NCBI GenBank assembly: GCA_018061105.1 | Contig: JAGOUU010000007.1 | Coordinates: 1-44,792, forward strand | DNA: 44,792 bases | Source: Gammaproteobacteria bacterium | Lineage (GTDB): Bacteria; Pseudomonadota; Gammaproteobacteria; JAGOUU01 | Direction: 5' to 3' | Shown: positions 25,973-34,169 of the stretch, piece by piece | How positions within the stretch are numbered: the stretch's first letter is position 1 | How the letters are laid out: every line of letters starts with the position of its first letter | The notes under the pieces: model-generated | Told to the model about the DNA's origin: nothing | Database searches by the model: none | The model's input: only the letters and a program-made list of their open reading frames with translations | Program-made: the position numbers and the translations under genes

Positions 25973-27505
25973 GTGTGTGGAATAGTTGGAATCTATAGTA
26001 ATAGCCCAGTAAATCAACAACTTTATGATGCTATGTTAGCATTGCAGCATCGAGGGCAAGATGCCGCTGGCATGATTACGTGCGACAAAAATAACATACT
26101 TTCTTTGCATAAAGATAATGGCTTAGTTAAAGATGTGTTTCGCACTAGAGACATGAGAAGATTAGTTGGCAACATAGGACTTGCTCACATTAGGTATCCT
26201 ACAGCAGGTTCTAGCTCACAAGCAGAAGCGCAGCCATTTTATGTGAACTCACCTTATGGTGTAGCTTTGGCACACAATGGCAATTTAGTTAATAGCCAGG
26301 AACTGCAGCAAGAGATCTTTCAGACTGATCGTCGGCATATTAACACTCAATCTGACTCAGAAGTATTATTAAATATATTAGCTCACGAATTACATACTGT
26401 TCATACAGATCATTTGACTACATTAGATAAAAACAATATTTTTTCCGCTTTAGATAATTTATATAACAGATGTTTAGGTGGTTATGCTGCTGTTGCTCTG
26501 ATAGTAGGGCACGGCATTATTGGCTTTCGTGATCCTCATGGTATACGGCCATTAGTATACGGCCGTAAAGTGACTCCTGAGGGGATAGATTATATACTAG
26601 CATCTGAAAGTGCGGCCATAGATTTACTAGGATTTCAACTAATAGCCGATGTTGCTCCAGGAGAAGTAATTTATATTAATAATAAGGGAGAGCTATTTAA
26701 GCATCAAAGTAAAGCTGCTAAACAGTCTACACCATGTATATTTGAATATGTTTATTTATCCAGGCCTGATTCTATTATTGAAAATGTTAGTGTCTATAAA
26801 GCCAGATTGCATATGGGTAAAAAATTAGCTGCTAAAATTAATAGAGTTTTTCCTCATCATGACATCGATGTTGTGATGCCGATACCTGACACTAGTCGAA
26901 CTGCTGCTATCACTTTAGCTTATCACTTAGGAGCTAAATACCGAGAAGGTTTGATTAAAAACCATTATATAGGCAGGACTTTTATTATGCCTGGTCAACA
27001 ATTGCGTAAAAAATCTGTGCGTCAAAAATTAAATGCAGTCTATGACGAATTTAAAGATAAAAATGTTTTATTAGTAGATGATTCTATTGTTCGTGGAACT
27101 ACGAGTAAAGAAATCATTCAAATGGCTCGTGATGCTGGTGCAAATAAAGTTTATTTTGCTTCAGCTGCGCCACCAGTTCGATATCCCAATGTATATGGCA
27201 TAGATATGCCGAGTCAAGATGAATTAATTGCATCTAACAAAACTGAAGAAGAAATTGCAATTTATTTGAATGCAGATAAACTTTTTTATCAAGATATAGA
27301 AGATCTAAAAGCAGCTATAAGTTCTAAAAATCCTGCATTAGTAAATTTTGAATCGTCTGTCTTTGATGGGAAATATATAACTGGCAATATAAATTGTGAA
27401 TATTTGCACCGTCTACATACTAATCGTAATGATATCGCTAAAGTTAAAAAGCAACTTTCTAAAAATATAAGAAGTACGAGTATCGAATCTCAAAATTTAC
27501 TATAA
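25973..27505 (+). CDS. purF: Amidophosphoribosyltransferase
   Basis: First committed enzyme of purine synthesis, making phosphoribosylamine from PRPP and glutamine. The start codon is GTG at 25973 and must be used, because the next codon is the catalytic Cys2 of the N-terminal glutamine amidotransferase (CGIVGIYSNSPVNQQ, LQHRGQDAAGM). The C-terminal PRTase domain carries VLLVDDSIVRGTTSKEII. Length 510 residues (E. coli 505). It lies 31 bases after cvpA and closes the cluster. Confidence 0.97.
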   Translation: MCGIVGIYSNSPVNQQLYDAMLALQHRGQDAAGMITCDKNNILSLHKDNGLVKDVFRTRDMRRLVGNIGLAHIRYPTAGSSSQAEAQPFYVNSPYGVALAHNGNLVNSQELQQEIFQTDRRHINTQSDSEVLLNILAHELHTVHTDHLTTLDKNNIFSALDNLYNRCLGGYAAVALIVGHGIIGFRDPHGIRPLVYGRKVTPEGIDYILASESAAIDLLGFQLIADVAPGEVIYINNKGELFKHQSKAAKQSTPCIFEYVYLSRPDSIIENVSVYKARLHMGKKLAAKINRVFPHHDIDVVMPIPDTSRTAAITLAYHLGAKYREGLIKNHYIGRTFIMPGQQLRKKSVRQKLNAVYDEFKDKNVLLVDDSIVRGTTSKEIIQMARDAGANKVYFASAAPPVRYPNVYGIDMPSQDELIASNKTEEEIAIYLNADKLFYQDIEDLKAAISSKNPALVNFESSVFDGKYITGNINCEYLHRLHTNRNDIAKVKKQLSKNIRSTSIESQNLL

Positions 27506-27585
27506 TTTATAATTATAATCTAAAGTTTAGAGTTTAAATTAGGTTTAGCTGGTTTAATTCCAAGAAGTTTGATATATTAGTCCTT

Positions 27586-28389
27586 ATGATTACTAATTTA
27601 TTTCAGGCTGCTCTACAGACTATTTTAGAGGCAGATCCTACCCAAAAACTAACTCTAACTAATCAATATAAATACGATTGGGAATTAGGGCGCTTAGATT
27701 TAAAAGCAGTCTCTAATATACAGTCAATAATTGTTCCTGGTAGGCCTAATAGGCCTTTATTGGTTCAGCCGCGTCAGTTACCCCGTAGACGTTTGGGTTC
27801 TTTAGAGGGGAGAGCAGCGTTCATTCATGCAATTTGCCATATAGAATTTAATGCTATAAATTTAGCCTGGGACGCCATCTACAGGTTTCAAAATATGCCC
27901 AAAGATTATTATAGTAATTGGCTTACCGTAGCGTTTGAAGAAGCTAAACATTTTGATTTATTAAATAATTATCTAATAGAGCTTGGGTATAATTATGGTC
28001 ATTTTCCTGCTCATAATGGACTATGGGAATTAGCAGTCTTAACAGATTATGATGTCTTGGTTCGTATGGCTTTGGTCCCGAGAATTATGGAGGCACGAGG
28101 TTTAGACGTGACACCTCTTATAATAGAGAAATTTAAGCTCATAAAAGATTATAAAGCCGTAGAAATTTTAAATGTTATCCTAGATGAAGAAGTAGGCCAT
28201 GTGGCTATTGGCAACTATTGGTATAATTATCTGTGTATTGAAAGAAATTTAAATCCAGTTGAAACTTTTAAACAGCTAATAATTAAACACGCTAGTAGTC
28301 AGGTTAAGCCACCTTTTGATTACAATAATAGAATAAAATCTGGCTTTACTTCAGCAGATTTAGAAATGCTAATAGCACTATCCATATGA
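27586..28389 (+). CDS. DUF455 ferritin-like diiron protein
   Basis: A 267-residue protein of the DUF455 family (ferritin-like superfamily, related to the tRNA hydroxylase MiaE). A complete set of diiron ligands can be picked out: Glu87 in CHIEFNA, Glu119 and His122 in FEEAKHF, Glu169 in MEARGLDVTP, and Glu202 and His205 in DEEVGHVA. The RRRLGS and EGRAAFIHA segments before the helical bundle are typical of the family. Its stop overlaps the sufE start (ATGA), so both are translated from one message. The reaction is not known; the link with sufE suggests iron or sulfur metabolism. Confidence 0.87.
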   Translation: MITNLFQAALQTILEADPTQKLTLTNQYKYDWELGRLDLKAVSNIQSIIVPGRPNRPLLVQPRQLPRRRLGSLEGRAAFIHAICHIEFNAINLAWDAIYRFQNMPKDYYSNWLTVAFEEAKHFDLLNNYLIELGYNYGHFPAHNGLWELAVLTDYDVLVRMALVPRIMEARGLDVTPLIIEKFKLIKDYKAVEILNVILDEEVGHVAIGNYWYNYLCIERNLNPVETFKQLIIKHASSQVKPPFDYNNRIKSGFTSADLEMLIALSI

Positions 28390-28823
28390 CAATATTTAAT
28401 TCTCAACAAGAAATCATTGATAATTTTAATTTATTCGACGATTGGCTTGATAAATACCAATTTATTATAGATTTAGGTAATCAATTACCTGAGTTTTCTG
28501 AAAGTTATAAGCAAGATCAATACAAAATTAAAGGCTGTCAATCCAATGTTTGGATGTACTACAAGCTAGAACAAATAGAAAATAAAAATATTATTAATAT
28601 TTTTGCTGTAAGTGATTCTGCTATAGTTAACGGCCTAATCTATTTGCTTCTAAGCGTTTATAATCATCGTACACCAGAAGAAATATTACAAACCTCTCCG
28701 GAATTTATTGCTGTTATCGGGCTTGAGCAGCATTTAAGTCCGACTCGAAAAAATGGTCTGCATGCCTTACTCCGAGCCGTTACCAATATTGCGTTGACTA
28801 CCAATCAAATCAATAGTAAATAA
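28386..28823 (+). CDS. sufE: SufE-family sulfur acceptor protein
   Basis: Accepts persulfide sulfur from a cysteine desulfurase (SufS or CsdA type) for Fe-S cluster or related sulfur transfer. The 145-residue protein has the acceptor cysteine Cys51 in IKGCQSNVWM, the same position as in E. coli SufE, and the later conserved RTPEEILQTSPEF and HLSPTRKNGLHAL. No desulfurase gene is next to it, so it could act as SufE or CsdE. It is coupled by a four-base overlap to the DUF455 gene. Confidence 0.9.
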   Translation: MTIFNSQQEIIDNFNLFDDWLDKYQFIIDLGNQLPEFSESYKQDQYKIKGCQSNVWMYYKLEQIENKNIINIFAVSDSAIVNGLIYLLLSVYNHRTPEEILQTSPEFIAVIGLEQHLSPTRKNGLHALLRAVTNIALTTNQINSK

Positions 28824-28896
28824 TAAAATAATTTTATTGCAGCTATAAATTTAATATTCTTCATTTGTTATTTGAAGCCCACTATGGAATCTCAAT

Positions 28897-28924
28897 TTGC
28901 ATTATTTAGTTAATTTGCTAGTAT
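28897..28924 (+). promoter_or_regulatory. Candidate promoter for the STAS/HATPase pair
   Basis: TTGCAT (28897-28902) and TAGTAT (28919-28924) are 16 bases apart, giving a leader of about 60 bases before the ATG at 28991. The 167-base gap holds no other obvious element except the ribosome-binding site GAGGTG (28981-28986). Confidence 0.4.
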
Positions 28925-28990
28925 GTATGTGAGTCTGTAAAATTTAGCAAAATTATAAAAGAGTTATTATACGAGATTTAGAGGTGTAAC

Positions 28991-29314
28991 ATGGCTAGAG
29001 CTAGTGAAATGTCAGTAGACACTTATTTCAGTGAAAAAGATCATGCCCTAACAATTCATATCAATGGTCGTTTTGACTTCAGAGCATTACATGACTTTAG
29101 AGATAGCTATGAAAAGTCGGGTCATAGTGTTGATAAATATGTGATTGACTTAAAGCATTCTGACTATTTAGATAGCTCGGCTTTAGGTATGTTATTAACA
29201 CTTAGAGACTATGCTGGCGGAGATGACGCTAAAATTCAAATAGTAAACACTCCCACTGACATCAAAAGAATATTATATATAACAAAATTGGATAGTCTAT
29301 TCAATATTGAATAA
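28991..29314 (+). CDS. STAS-domain anti-sigma factor antagonist
   Basis: A single STAS domain of 107 residues, the size of SpoIIAA/RsbV/HsbA proteins. The phosphorylation site motif is LDSSALGML, with Ser62 or Ser63 as the probable acceptor, preceded by the conserved strand YVIDLKHSDY. In this family the unphosphorylated form binds an anti-sigma factor and frees its partner. GAGGTG precedes the ATG. The gene for a HATPase-type protein follows after 40 bases that contain a palindrome (ATTCAATATTGAAT, 29299-29312) reaching into the stop codon region. No PP2C phosphatase gene is in the window. Confidence 0.88.
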   Translation: MARASEMSVDTYFSEKDHALTIHINGRFDFRALHDFRDSYEKSGHSVDKYVIDLKHSDYLDSSALGMLLTLRDYAGGDDAKIQIVNTPTDIKRILYITKLDSLFNIE

Positions 29315-29354
29315 AGAATAATTCAATATTTTAATATTGGATTAAGAGGTTGAT

Positions 29355-29912
29355 ATGGACAGTAATTGGCGACAGCAATATGTTTACAATACAAAAAATA
29401 TTCAACAAATTAATCCTATTCCTGAATTGGTTAATAGTCTAAAGAGTTTATTACCTCAAATTTCTACCAGCGAAATCACAACTATATTAACAGAGTTATA
29501 TAATAACTCTGTTGATCATGGGATTTTAAATTTATCTTCTGATATAAAACAACAATTCGGATTAGAAAAATTTTATCAAATTAGAAAACAGAAATTATCA
29601 GATTTAACAGAAGGATTTGTAAATTTAAATTTATCTTACAGCTCTGAGGATAATTTATTAACTATACAGATAGAAGATAGTGGTCAAGGTTTTGACTATA
29701 AAAAATATACAGCAATGCCTTTAATGCTGCATAAAGTTTCTGGTAAGGGTTTATACATTATTCATAGCTTGGCTGATAAAGTTGAATATACTGATTCTGG
29801 TAATAGCATGACTGTCTATTATAAAGTTAGATCTAATGAAGAGATCATGCAGTCAACAGTTCAACCAGCAGAAACAAAATTAAGTCGAGTGTTTCAAGAT
29901 AGAATTACCTAA
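29355..29912 (+). CDS. Stand-alone HATPase (anti-sigma kinase-like) protein
   Basis: A 185-residue GHKL ATPase domain protein. The N-box is ILTELYNNSVDHG (Glu47, Asn50 or Asn51), the G1 box IEDSGQGFDY (about residue 108) and the G2 region KVSGKGLYII. The insert with LEKFYQIRKQKLSDLTEGFV resembles the C-terminal ATPase domain of fused receiver-PP2C-HATPase regulators such as Pseudomonas HsbR, but here the receiver and phosphatase domains are absent. It probably phosphorylates the adjacent STAS protein and, when free, holds a sigma factor or another target. Which target is unknown; an RsbW/SpoIIAB-like role is the simplest reading. Confidence 0.82.
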   Translation: MDSNWRQQYVYNTKNIQQINPIPELVNSLKSLLPQISTSEITTILTELYNNSVDHGILNLSSDIKQQFGLEKFYQIRKQKLSDLTEGFVNLNLSYSSEDNLLTIQIEDSGQGFDYKKYTAMPLMLHKVSGKGLYIIHSLADKVEYTDSGNSMTVYYKVRSNEEIMQSTVQPAETKLSRVFQDRIT

Positions 29913-29921
29913 ATTTTCCTA

Positions 29922-31013
29922 TCAAGTAAATAATTTTTCCGCCATACTGCTAATAAAATGTTCCTGGTACTTGAAATTATTCGTGTGAAAAATGTCTACT
30001 TTATCCCATTTGGGATTATTATCTTTATCTATAATAGCTGCTCTGATACCCTCGTATAAATCATTATGCTGTAAGAATCCATAAGCTAGTCCATATTCCA
30101 TTTTCATGCAGTTTTTAAAATCTAAATTTTTACCACGATTAAGTAATTCAAGAGTCAATACTAAACTAGTAGGAGATTTCTGTTTTAAGATCTCAAGAGT
30201 TTTTTGAGCAAAGTCTGAATTACTAGAATATTTTTCTAGAGCTGTAATAATTTCCGTAAGCGTATTATATTTAAAAGTGTTTTTGATAATATTTAAATTA
30301 TTATTAATAGCTTGATTATTAGATTCTTCAGTAGTGTTACAGTGATTATTTATGATGCTAGTAATTTGCTTATAAATATTATTATTGATATCAAAATCAA
30401 AATTAGCTAGCTCAGTAATGATTTTATCAAAAATTTTATTATAATCTTGATCAGAAATTATATTATCGATTAAATTTATAGATTTAGCTTCAAAACAGTT
30501 AATTTTATTTCCGGTTAGACCTAAATATATTCCAGTATAATCTGGGCAACGTGATAAAAAATAACTACCACCAACATCTGGGAAAAAACCAATACCTGTT
30601 TCAGGCATGGCAAAAACTAGATTTGTTGCAGCGACTTTGTGACTACCATGTATACTGACACCTATACCACCACCCATGGTGATCCCATGTAATAGAGCGA
30701 TGTAGGGCTTAGTGTAATTTTTAATTAAAGTATTAAGATTATATTCATCTTGGAAAAACTGCATGCAATCTAGAGGGGTTGTGCGACCGTTTAAATACAA
30801 AGATCTGATATCGCCGCCAGAGCAAAAAGCTCGTTCACAATTACCCCTGATCAAAACGGCAAGAACATTGGGATCGTTTTGCCATTGTAATAATATATTA
30901 TACATAGCCAGAATCATTGTATGATTCAAAGCATTTAAGGCTTTAGGACGGTTGAGATTAATTATGCCAATATTATTGGTGGTATAAGTAATAATTTCTT
31001 GTGTGGATATCAT
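29922..31013 (-). CDS. 3-hydroxyisobutyryl-CoA hydrolase-like enoyl-CoA hydratase family protein
   Basis: Crotonase-fold enzyme of 363 residues. The length and the motifs (LHGITMGGGIGVSIHGS, then MPETGIGFFPDVGGSYFL) are those of 3-hydroxyisobutyryl-CoA hydrolase, which makes free 3-hydroxyisobutyrate in valine breakdown. The ATG at 31013 is preferred; a TTG at 31022 overlapping the upstream stop would add three residues, and neither has a clear Shine-Dalgarno sequence. It is the third gene of a minus-strand operon after the acyl-CoA dehydrogenase and hydratase genes. Genes for the following steps (mmsB, mmsA) are not in the window. Its end is convergent with the HATPase gene, 9 bases away. 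Confidence 0.87.
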   Translation of the reverse strand: MISTQEIITYTTNNIGIINLNRPKALNALNHTMILAMYNILLQWQNDPNVLAVLIRGNCERAFCSGGDIRSLYLNGRTTPLDCMQFFQDEYNLNTLIKNYTKPYIALLHGITMGGGIGVSIHGSHKVAATNLVFAMPETGIGFFPDVGGSYFLSRCPDYTGIYLGLTGNKINCFEAKSINLIDNIISDQDYNKIFDKIITELANFDFDINNNIYKQITSIINNHCNTTEESNNQAINNNLNIIKNTFKYNTLTEIITALEKYSSNSDFAQKTLEILKQKSPTSLVLTLELLNRGKNLDFKNCMKMEYGLAYGFLQHNDLYEGIRAAIIDKDNNPKWDKVDIFHTNNFKYQEHFISSMAEKLFT

Positions 31014-31018
31014 AATAA

Positions 31019-31819
31019 TCAATTACCATTAAACTCAGCTTTTTGTTTTGATAAAAAAGCTTTAACGCCAATGTTTTTATCATTGGAACCACAAGTTTTT
31101 GCAAAATGTAGAGATTCTAACTCTAAAGCATCTGCTAAGCTTAAATCAAAACCATAATTGATAGAACTAATAACACTAGCAATTGCTAGAGGTGCCATAT
31201 TTGTAATAGTAGATAAATACTTTTTAGTGTGATCAAGTAAATTATTGTCTGTATTATCTACCACGTCGTTTACTAAGCCCCAATTTAAAGCCGTTTGGGC
31301 ATCAATAAATCTACCTGATAAACATAAATCAAGTGCTCGGCCCTTGCCAACAAGTCTTGCTAATCTTTGAGTGCCACCATAGCCAGGAATGACTCCCAGT
31401 TTAACTTCAGGTTGGCCAAATTGAGCTTTAGCGGCTGCTATTCTGATACTAGCTGACATGGCCAGTTCACAGCCTCCGCCAAAGGCATAGCCGTTTACAG
31501 CAGCTATAGAAGGTATAGGCAATTGTTCTAATTTAGAGAAAACACTCTGACCAAATTTAGCAAATTTATAGCCTGTAGTAGTATCTAATTCAGCTAATTG
31601 CTCTATATCAGCCCCAGCACAGAATGATTTTTCTGAGCCAGTAATAATTATCCCTTTGGTTTTATTGTTAATTTTAGAAATATTATCTAAAATAGCATCT
31701 AGTTCAGTTAATAATTCGAAGCTTAAAGCATTAAGAGATTTTGGTCTATTGATTGTGATAAGTAAGAAATTCTCAGAAGTTTTTTCTAATAAAAGATTCT
31801 TATAATTATATTCTGACAT
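31019..31819 (-). CDS. Enoyl-CoA hydratase
   Basis: Hydrates 2-enoyl-CoA (in this context probably methacrylyl-CoA). The 266-residue crotonase has both catalytic glutamates, in NGYAFGGGCELAM and FGQPEVKLGVIPGYGG, and the oxyanion-hole glycines in FCAGADIEQL. AGGGAG lies before the ATG on the minus strand. It lies 21 bases after the acyl-CoA dehydrogenase gene. Use in general fatty-acid oxidation is an alternative. Confidence 0.92.
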   Translation of the reverse strand: MSEYNYKNLLLEKTSENFLLITINRPKSLNALSFELLTELDAILDNISKINNKTKGIIITGSEKSFCAGADIEQLAELDTTTGYKFAKFGQSVFSKLEQLPIPSIAAVNGYAFGGGCELAMSASIRIAAAKAQFGQPEVKLGVIPGYGGTQRLARLVGKGRALDLCLSGRFIDAQTALNWGLVNDVVDNTDNNLLDHTKKYLSTITNMAPLAIASVISSINYGFDLSLADALELESLHFAKTCGSNDKNIGVKAFLSKQKAEFNGN

Positions 31820-31840
31820 TACTGGCTGCTCCCTAAATAA

Positions 31841-32995
31841 TTAGTAATTTAATAATTGTCTAGCTATCACTAAACTCATAATTTCATTAGTACCCTCAAG
31901 GATTTGATGAACTCTGAGATCGCGAAAAAAACGTTCAATATTATATTCTTTCAAATAGCCATACCCACCATGTAATTGTAAAGCAGAGTTTGCAATATTA
32001 AAAGCGATGTCCGAAGCAAACTGTTTAGCCATGGCGCAGTGCATAATATATTCTTGGTTATTCTGAGAGTTTTTGTGATCTAATGCATTAGCAGCATAAT
32101 AAGTAACTAGTTTTGCTGCATGTAAATCTGTTGCCATTTTCGCTAATTGAAATTGTAAAGTTTGCAATTTATCTAAAGGCTGTCCAAACTGTTTTCGTTC
32201 GTGGCAATAAATTTTACTTTGACTTAAACAAGCATCTGCACCGCCAATCGAGCAAGCAGCAATATTAACTCTGCCGCCATTGAGCGCTTCCATAGCCATT
32301 TTAAAGCCATTATTTTTTTGGCCGACCATGTTTTCTTTGGGAATTTCACAGTTTTCAAAAAAAACTTGTGTTGTCGGCTGGCAATTCCAACCTAATTTTT
32401 TTTCTTTTTCGCCAAAGGACAGACCCTTGGTATTTTTTTCAATAAGGAAACAGCTAATACCATTTGGTTTATCTTCAGTAGGTGTTTTAGCCATGCATAA
32501 ATATATATCACTGACGGATCCACCCGAAATAAATGCTTTAGAGCCATTTAATAAATAATAATCATTTTTTTCTATAGCTATACTTTTCATATTAGCTGAG
32601 TCTGAGCCCGAATCTGGTTCAGTTAGACAATAACTACTTAGGTAATCAAATTTGGTTAATTTTGGTAGATACTTGGTTCTTAAATTATCACTGCCATAGT
32701 AATCGATGAACCAGCAGACCATATTGTGAATAGAAATATAAGCTGCAGTTGCAACACAGGCTTTAGATAATTCTTCAAATATTAAAGCAGACTCTAATCG
32801 AGAAAGATTGGTCCCACCAACATCTGATTTGGTATATAATCCACCCATCCCAAGTTCAGCTGCTTTGCGAAAAGTATCAACTGGAAAAAATTGTTCTTGA
32901 TCCCATTTGGCTGCAAAGGGTGCAATTTCTTGCATAGCAAATTGTTTAGCAAGTTCTTTAATTGCTAATTGCTCTTCAGTTAAAGCAAAGTTCAT
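31841..32995 (-). CDS. Acyl-CoA dehydrogenase (isobutyryl-CoA dehydrogenase-like)
   Basis: FAD enzyme that forms the 2,3-double bond of a short or branched acyl-CoA. The start at 32995 (MNFALTEEQLAIKELAKQF) is preferred because GAGG lies about 8 bases upstream on the minus strand; a TTG at 33010 is a frame extension. The 384-residue protein has the FAD-binding motif YCLTEPDSGSDSANM, the substrate region, and the catalytic glutamate Glu367 in QILEGTNEIM. The neighbouring hydrolase for 3-hydroxyisobutyryl-CoA suggests valine-derived isobutyryl-CoA as substrate. Confidence 0.92.
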   Translation of the reverse strand: MNFALTEEQLAIKELAKQFAMQEIAPFAAKWDQEQFFPVDTFRKAAELGMGGLYTKSDVGGTNLSRLESALIFEELSKACVATAAYISIHNMVCWFIDYYGSDNLRTKYLPKLTKFDYLSSYCLTEPDSGSDSANMKSIAIEKNDYYLLNGSKAFISGGSVSDIYLCMAKTPTEDKPNGISCFLIEKNTKGLSFGEKEKKLGWNCQPTTQVFFENCEIPKENMVGQKNNGFKMAMEALNGGRVNIAACSIGGADACLSQSKIYCHERKQFGQPLDKLQTLQFQLAKMATDLHAAKLVTYYAANALDHKNSQNNQEYIMHCAMAKQFASDIAFNIANSALQLHGGYGYLKEYNIERFFRDLRVHQILEGTNEIMSLVIARQLLNY

Positions 32996-33062
32996 TGAAA
33001 ATAGCCTCAAATTATGTTTAAACTGGTTAGACTAGTCAAACTAAAGTAAATTAAAAAGTATT

Positions 33063-34169
33063 ATGCCAAAAAATGCCAATAATAGAAACACCTGTAACAC
33101 TGATGGAACTTATTGCTATACCCAACAAGAGAGATTTGACTTAGTCAGTGGTAATTATTTAACTAGACTAGAATTATCTTATGAAACTTATGGTAATTTA
33201 AACACAGAAAAAAATAATATTATTTTAGTTCATCATTCTTTGTCTATGAGTGCACATGCTTCAAATTATAATAACCAATCTGGCTCCCAATCCAATCCAG
33301 GTTGGTGGGATGATATGATTGGTCCTGACAAGCCTCTGAATACTAATAGATACTATATAATTTGCATTAATAATTTAGGTAGTTGTTTTGGCTCAACAGG
33401 GCCTGTAAATTATGATAATTTTCCATTGATAACTATTCATGATATGGTTATTTCTCAAAAATTATTATTAGATTATTTAGGTATAACTAAAATTAAATTA
33501 ATTATTGGCAGCTCTATGGGTGGAATGTTAAGTTTAGCTTGGATGCAGTTATACCCGGAAACAGTTGAAAATTTATTTGTTGCTGCTACATGTGCTCGGG
33601 CTTATCCAATTAATATTTTCAACAGGATGATCCAGCAAGAGATAATAAAAGCTAATTTAAATAATCCTCAATACGGCCTAAAAATAGCTAGAATGTTAGG
33701 TTATTCTTATTATAGAAGTATAGATGAATTAAATAATCGATTTGTTGCTGTTAATATGCAGTTTAGTTCTGATCAAAATCATTCAAATTATTTAACTTAT
33801 TTAACAGGAGTGTATAAAGATACAGAGTTGTATAATTATTTTAATTATAATGCAGATAAATTTATCAAATATTTTGATAGCCAATCATATCTATGCTTAT
33901 TAAATGCTATGGATTTGTATGATTTGACTATTAAAAAATCTTATCATTCTGCTGGGTTTGTTAATGCTACAACTAAAATTAATATTTCTATTGCTGGAAT
34001 AACTAGTGATATCCTGTTTCCTATTGAACAACAACAAGAGATATATAATTTATTTTTAAACAGTGGTTATGATCCAAAATTTATTGAGCATACTTCAGGT
34101 TATGGGCACGATGCTTTTTTAGTCGAGCATGAGCAGTTTGGGCAATATATTAGAGAGTTACTAGGATGA
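33063..34169 (+). CDS. metX: Homoserine O-acyltransferase, MetX type
   Basis: Activates homoserine with acetyl- or succinyl-CoA at the start of methionine synthesis. The 368-residue alpha/beta-hydrolase has HHSLSMSAHA, WWDDMIGP, the nucleophile Ser151 in IGSSMGGMLSLAWM, the acid in TSDILFP and the histidine in GYGHDAFLVEHEQF. Acetyl or succinyl specificity cannot be told with certainty. No metW follows; the gene overlaps the convergent EamA gene by 9 bases. It is divergent from the valine-degradation operon with only 67 bases between the starts. Confidence 0.93.
   Translation: MPKNANNRNTCNTDGTYCYTQQERFDLVSGNYLTRLELSYETYGNLNTEKNNIILVHHSLSMSAHASNYNNQSGSQSNPGWWDDMIGPDKPLNTNRYYIICINNLGSCFGSTGPVNYDNFPLITIHDMVISQKLLLDYLGITKIKLIIGSSMGGMLSLAWMQLYPETVENLFVAATCARAYPINIFNRMIQQEIIKANLNNPQYGLKIARMLGYSYYRSIDELNNRFVAVNMQFSSDQNHSNYLTYLTGVYKDTELYNYFNYNADKFIKYFDSQSYLCLLNAMDLYDLTIKKSYHSAGFVNATTKINISIAGITSDILFPIEQQQEIYNLFLNSGYDPKFIEHTSGYGHDAFLVEHEQFGQYIRELLG

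Noticed and set aside
33011-33062. SAM-responsive riboswitch before metX
   Set aside because: The gap between the divergent starts is far too short and has no conserved stem pattern.
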